From Asterella californica (Eukaryota; Streptophyta; Marchantiopsida; Marchantiales; Aytoniaceae): a stretch of DNA of 64,000 nt. The translations under genes and the position numbers were made by a program. The notes under the pieces were generated by a model. It made no database searches and was not told where the DNA came from. It saw only the letters and a program-made list of their open reading frames with translations. Position 1 is the first letter of the stretch. The number at the start of each line of letters is the position of its first letter. The stretch covers positions 248,001 through 312,000 of the forward strand of contig JAYKYS010000014.1 of NCBI GenBank assembly GCA_036924285.1, in the 5' to 3' direction. Below are positions 58,500-64,000 of this stretch, in pieces.

Positions 58500-61470
58500 A
58501 ACAGAAGCAGTTAATTTGGATAATGTGAACTCGAGATGTCTCCATCTACCTTTGCACTAGTGCAATCATCTGGTGTGGATGTTAAAGAGAGATTATTGAC
58601 TGATTTTGAAATGAATCGTATGCTAGAGAACTACTCTCTTTCGAAGTGTCAAGGTAATTAGTATAAATTCGTTGTGCGATCCTCTAAAATCTTGAGGTAA
58701 CAAGATGACATCAAAGATATTCCAAGTCGATACAAACTTTTTGTAAGAAAATATAAATTTCATCATGTGTTATACTTTGATCGAAAATTCAAGTGAATTG
58801 ATATTTGAGGAGACATTTACAACATTTTGAAGTTAAAGGAGGTCAGAGCACGAGAACGACAATAATTCAAGCTCTGGATATCAAAAATGAGATGATTTTG
58901 GTGGTCAGAGGTAATTGTGAAAGAGTTATTTCAAGTGAAGGTGTCTAAAGCTAATTGTATGATTAAATCAGTAGCCGTATATACATATGAATATGTCGAA
59001 GCATGTTATTGAGTCTTTTTGACAAATAAGAAAATATTAAATGTTAAATTTTTATCAGAGATTTAATTTTTTGTTAGCATTTGTTTAATGCATCATTTTA
59101 CATTTGTTAGGTGGTGATGGATGTCACATAGAGAGAAAAAATCCAAAGAGGGTGTACTACGAAGGGGAGATATTTTTCTAAAGCATCATCGAGTAGAGTT
59201 GTTGAAGAGGAGAGATGAGAGATGTTTACTGAGCTTACGACGAGAGGATATTTTGATTGACTACAATTTGGACAACAAGGAATTGAAGAATTGAAATTAG
59301 AGGACAAAATTGAGTAGAGAGGAGAACTGCAACTTGTACGCATATCTTTTGAATAAAAAATGAGAAGTTTTTAGATGAACCTGCTAGTGCTTCACAAGAA
59401 CAATTTTGTAAAGTTTTGAGTTCTTGAACGTAAGACATTTAGCCTAGATGGTTTGGAGTTGAAGGCTTGCAGATTGAACAATTGAGTTGAAGACTTACAT
59501 GCGTGTCGTGTGTTTTGCTCATATCGTGGATTCTTTTGTGATATGTGTTTTGTGTGTGATTTTTGTCTTTTTTGTCACAATTGTATCATAGTTAAAAAGT
59601 TTCGCTGTTCCTAAGAAACTCTCGACATATAATCTAGTATTTTCGTTGAGAGCATCTTGGGTTGATTGATCGTGAAGGTTGAGTTTATCACACGAAGAAG
59701 AGATGGATCGTAAGAGCGGAAGCGCTACTGTTGCTACCTCTATGATTGCTGCATCTATGTTTACTACAGCACCTTTTGTAGCACTTGCGACTATGATGAT
59801 GACAACATCTGGTCTCAATACAGTTGAGATTTTGAAGACGTTTGCGACCTTGGTCCAACAACATCTTATCATCGGAGAGGGTGAGTTGAAATCGATGAAA
59901 GCGTTGATCTTTTGACCCAAGTATATCATATGATAAGATTTATATTTCCGACTAAATAAAAGAATTTGTACCAACTTGGAATATCTTTGATGTTATTTCA
60001 CTATCCCAAGTAGATATATATTTCTCTACGGAGAACCTCTTTTTAACTTTGAAAGACGTAAGTGTATCTTCGGGTATCAATTGGACTTGACTTTTTGACA
60101 CAAGTATATAACATGATAAGATCTATATTTGTCTAGAAAGAACACTCTTTAACTTCGAAATGCCATAAGTGTCTCCTCAAAAATCAATTCGACTTGATTT
60201 TTGAACCCAAGTATATCATATGATAAGATCTATATTTCCGACTAAATAAATGAATTTGTACCAACTTGGAGTATTTTTGATGTTATTTCACTACCCCAAG
60301 ACTTAAAGTGTTGTACACCGAATTCATAGTAATTACCCCGACACCTTGAAGAGGAGTTAGACCTCTAGCATATGATGCATTTTGGGAATCTAGTGGGAAT
60401 CTCTCTCTAGCATCCACACCAAGTGACTACACTAGTGCAAGCATAGATGGAGACTTCCCGCATTCATGATATGTTTAAGAGATATCTAATGTCTCGTTCC
60501 TAGGCAACTTGGTGCCTTACATATTCCTCGGAAGGAGTCAACCTACTCCAAGCCGATTGTGAGTCTGAGGAGATTTGATCTTGAGATCTGCTCCCTACAA
60601 GTTTACTCAACTACCCACGGAAGCCAATCTCACTATTGGTTCTAGAGAACAATTTCTAAGATTATATGCTAGTAAAACATGCTATTTCATCTTCTCTTTA
60701 CTAACTCGAACCACCATAACTATCTCTACACATGATCTATTTTTACGTTTCAAGATGCAAACATATACTACACACTACAGTCTTCATGATGAAAATCTAA
60801 AAACATAAATTTTGAACTCACTCATATTTATGATACATTTCTCGATATCAGAAATCTTGTAGAACTCCAAATAACTTTTCACTTGCAGTTCTATTTATTT
60901 AACGTACTATGATGCTCAACGTGATGAGATCTCGTTTTGGTGTTTTCAGATTCTCAAATGCTTACTTCCTCCAAAATCAACTTCTATGAGGTCTTAACTA
61001 AGAGACTCTAAGTCTGACAAAAAGGTGAATTATTTACTATGTGAAATAATTCACAACACGACATTGTCCAAATTGCGTGCTCAACGACTCTCCAATAGAA
61101 AAAATGTGTAACTTACCATTCTAGTAGTGTACGACACCATCTCGCGAAGCAGCCGTAAGCTCTTGATAGTCTCCTCGAAGATGATATGAAACGCACACTA
61201 AATACATCTATGAAAAGGAGCACCTCTTAGACGTACAGCAGCAGGTGCTGACGACTGCTGTCTCTGCAAGCCAACCAGCTCATCTATCGATTTTTCAACG
61301 CTCGCATCTGCTGGATAAGATCTTCGATCTAGTTTTGTTGATCTTGGTTCTCCAAAGGTCTTTGAATATGTTTCCTTAGTGCAGGAACTGACACAACTGG
61401 CATCAAAGAGATTATTGTCAGGACAATAGATCAAGGAGTAGGAGCTAGAGGTTGCTGTACTTAAAGATCA
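58500..61470. repeat. Large imperfect inverted repeat between HNL2 and HNL3
   Basis: 58,500-59,908 is the plus-oriented gag-bearing repeat, as at 47.2-48.6 kb. At about 59,908 (after GATGAAAGCGTT) it switches to the minus-oriented form seen at 18.59-20.06 kb. The arms 58,520-58,860 and 60,130-60,460 pair as diverged reverse complements. Gag-like remnants (59,679-59,915 plus; 61,198-61,434 minus) are broken. No intact gene. Confidence 0.6.
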
Positions 61471-62486
61471 ATGTGAGGATGAGAGATCACTTCAGATCAC
61501 AGAATCATTCGGAAAGATTTTAACATTAACACCTTCTAATGCATAGCCGGTGCGCAGTGCATTAAGGATTGTGAAAGCTATGGAGTAGATTCTTTAACGT
61601 CTAGAGGTGAAACAATCGTTGTTTTTTGAATGATAGTTATGTATAAAGTCTTGAACCGTTGTTAAATATATTTGAGAATCGATATCACAATTTAAATTTT
61701 TAATAAATTTTATTTTTGACAATTAAAATATATTATCTAAATCTTACAGTGCTTTGTCACAAAAATTTATGGCTGAATTCTCAAAAGAACTGATAAGAAA
61801 CTCCTGTGGCTTTTTCTACGGTGCTTCCTGAAGTGCCCGTAGGGAATGGCTGTAGATTCTAGACCACCGTTGTAATACTCTTCCATGACAGAAAAATATT
61901 GCTTCAAGATTCCAGCTTTTACACACCTTATCATCCTGTATATACTATAGTTTCTATTAGTTTCAGTGATTTTGAGAACAACACGGTATTCAGCAGATAT
62001 GTATTTGAGTGCACCTCTAATATATTTGTAGGACTTGATTTCACTTTTTGACAGGTAACAGTAGGTTCAGTCGGTTTATCATTATGTAAAGACATTGCAC
62101 TAAGGGAAATAAGAAAGTGCATATGAGCCCTCAGCCATGTATCCAACTTAAAATGCCCTGTGACAAGTCAAGGGTGCTACCAAGTAATGCAAAGTTAAGA
62201 AGCGTGGAGTCGAAGTAGGACAAACGTATTAGGGTCGCGGTCAAGTAAATTTCTGCGGAGTTCAGTCTGTATTCAGTCCGAAAATCGAGTTCAGTACTGC
62301 TCTTCAACTCGTGAGGTTGCGTAGGTCCATGTTCATCAGAGAACGTTCATGACGAGTACTCTTGACTAGCGTATGTCTCTTCAGTCCCCCTCCTCGAACG
62401 GAGCCGATTATGAAAGGTTATCAGTGCCTCAGTTGTTCATCTTTAGTACATAGAACTCCGGATCTCTGAATTGGTGAACTAAAGCA
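61471..62486 (+). promoter_or_regulatory. End of unit 2 and upstream region of HNL3
   Basis: It matches 20,061-20,723 and then the HNL2 upstream region. The MULE target site is unoccupied at 61,976-61,985. No gene is supported here. Confidence 0.45.
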
Positions 62487-64000
62487 ATGGCAAGTTCCAG
62501 CTCCTGGACGCCGAGGAACATCCCAGATCGGCCAACCATCACGAAGGTATATGTCTGTTCATTCGGTAATTTTCGAGTCACCCTTCACTTCTTGTCTCTG
62601 ATAGACTCGATGAAATCTCACTCGATAGACGAGTGAGATTTCATCAAAGGTGGTTGCAGTCATCGAACGTGCAATCGCGGGGAGGGCCGTGTTTTTCCGT
62701 TCATCTTTGTCTTCGAGTCCTTGTGAAGTGCTCTTGATAGTCTCCGAGTTTCTTCAACATCTCAGTAAGCGATGCCGTTGTTTGATTTTATCCTCTACGT
62801 ATCCATAGAAATTTCATTAAGGTTTGCTCGTGGATAACACTCTGCTGATGGGGAAACATCGAGCAGTTTTGCATATTCCAGTCACTAAAACCTAAAATCT
62901 GAGGATGCTTTATTTGTGAATGATGGCGGCAGATGAATGATGAACTATACGAGCTGTACAGACCTGCTACCGGTTTCGTCGATATAGAAATCATCTTCTT
63001 TCACGGATTCCAGTCTCAAGACTACAACGAAGCATATTTGGAAACGTGGATGTCGGCTGATGGCGCTGAATGCTGGATCAACACTTGGCTCGCCGAGGAT
63101 TTCCCCCAAGCACGTATCATGTCAGTGTCCTACGATTCCAGCACTAAAATTTCGGCTTCTGCTTCGGGGATGGATATGTACCTGGTTGGGGAAAATCTTG
63201 CCCAGTCCATCATCGGACTCGAACGCACTGGCGAGAGTTGTCCCGTTGTGTTGGTAGGACACTGTATAGGAGGCCTCGTGCTCAAAGAAATGTGTCTTCA
63301 AGCGGAGGAGATGGGGGCCAGGGACATGAGTCCTGCCATTAGTCCATACAAAACCTTTCTATGGAATATGAAAGGAGCATTTTTCTACTCGACGCCAAAT
63401 TCAGGATCTCGTGTAACGTCCAGCTCGAAGCAGAAGGGACCCTTGCTGCCATATGTGGAGCTACTTAGCAAGGATGCTGCGAGACTTAATGAGAGCTTTT
63501 CAAAATTGCGTCAGCAGCATGGCTGGAAGACGTGCGGAGTGGGAGAAGCCAGTGAGACTGAAGCTTGCCAGTCAATCATACAAATACCACTTACTACGGT
63601 TGGTGTTTAAACATATACCGTAAGGTTTTAATTAAGAGCCAGCCATTGAACTGCAAGTCGCTCTGTCCACTGTCATTCAGAAAACATCCCTTCAATGCAT
63701 CCTGCAGTTGCGAACGATGGACGATGCTTGATTTTCTTTCATTACAACTATTATCGTTTTCGTCCTATGCACGATTCTTAATCATTACTGATGAATGGGT
63801 GGTTACCATGCCCACAGATAAGTCGATTTTTCAGCTGGCAACAACCGCAATCTGCGCTCGTGGTTGAAGAGGGATCCGCGCGTCAAGATATAGACGACTT
63901 CTGTATTTTATCTGGAGAGGACCACTTCACCATTTGTAAACCGAGAGATCGGAAGTCAAGCAACTACCTGTATCTCGTCAAATTCATAAGGGAGGTTCTC
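62487..64000 (+). CDS. HNL3: alpha/beta-hydrolase-NB-ARC-LRR receptor, cut by window end
   Basis: Exons visible: 62,487-62,546 (MASSSSWTPRNIPDRPTITK, the same first exon as in the other copies), 62,933-63,598, and 63,818 to the window end. The hydrolase keeps IIFFHGF, ARIMSVSYDS and GHCIGG (Cys codon 63,263-63,265) and SGEDHFTICKP. It differs from HNL1 at about three residues in exon 2. A three-base in-frame insertion near 63,842 (AACAACCGC against AACCAC) adds one residue in exon 3. The NB-ARC and LRR exons lie beyond the window, so intactness cannot be judged. Confidence 0.82.
62609..62645 (+). repeat. Perfect hairpin in HNL3 intron 1
   Basis: A 16-bp arm starting GATGAAATCTCACTCG, loop ATAGA, then the exact inverted arm ending at 62,645. 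The homologous site in HNL2 has two mismatches and HNL1 lacks the left arm, so the structure is changing quickly between copies. Confidence 0.85.

Larger units (their letters stand above)
49601..61790 (+). repeat. Tandem array unit 2 (12,190 bp)
   Basis: The unit runs from TGATAAGAAACTCC at 49,601 to its recurrence at 61,791, and contains HNL2. Unit 1 spans 20,539-49,600 and is 11.9 kb once the MULE and chromovirus with their target duplications are removed. Unit 3 starts at 61,791 and leaves the window. Unequal exchange between such units is a plausible source of copy-number change. Confidence 0.85.

Overview
This is a stretch of plant nuclear DNA, most likely from a bryophyte and probably a Marchantia-type liverwort. 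Spliced genes use GT/AG introns, TTTAGGG-type telomere-like motifs occur, and there is a chromodomain Ty3 retrotransposon. Most telling are NLR immune receptors with an alpha/beta-hydrolase N-terminus (the HNL class, known to me from liverworts and other non-flowering plants). The species call is an inference; nothing bacterial, plastid or mitochondrial is seen.

Layout. 1-4.6 kb: the left part of a Ty3-type LTR retrotransposon (element A, minus strand) running off the window edge, with an extra zinc-knuckle ORF ahead of gag. 4.6-17.2 kb: two decayed copies of a GAAGAC-rich repeat family (called R here). One is split by a solo LTR of the element A family, the other by a 4,070-bp insertion that is flanked by ACGT and ends in short inverted repeats. 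17.2-20.7 kb: a decayed gag-bearing repeat that also recurs between the NLR genes.

20.5-64 kb: a tandem array of a unit of about 12 kb, each unit with one HNL gene: HNL1 (30.7-35.1 kb), HNL2 (50.3-54.7 kb) and HNL3 (62.5 kb to the window end, cut off). The spliced models put an alpha/beta-hydrolase domain (nucleophile elbow GHCIGG, Cys where Ser is usual), an NB-ARC and LRRs in one protein of about 1,115-1,119 residues. Unit 1 alone carries two later insertions whose empty sites survive in sister units: a 9,451-bp Mutator-like element (20,734-30,184; 10-bp target duplication) and a 7,701-bp chromovirus (38,330-46,030; 5-bp target duplication, LTRs of 1,138 bp each, about 96% identical by hand count).

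The Mutator-like element carries a decayed transposase and two decayed passenger genes: a replication-protein-A C-terminal-like gene and a multi-exon FCP1/NIF-like (HAD) phosphatase gene. A striking array of alternating GGCGAAACA/TGTTTCGCC and GAAGGGGTACCCCTTC palindromes lies in the predicted first intron of the phosphatase gene, and a second cluster of the first palindrome lies beyond its 3' end.

The only genes that look intact are the HNL receptors. Everything else is mobile or formerly mobile DNA, as expected of a birth-and-death NLR cluster. Coordinates of spliced exons were read by eye from splice signals, reading phase and comparison of the copies; no alignment or search was run.
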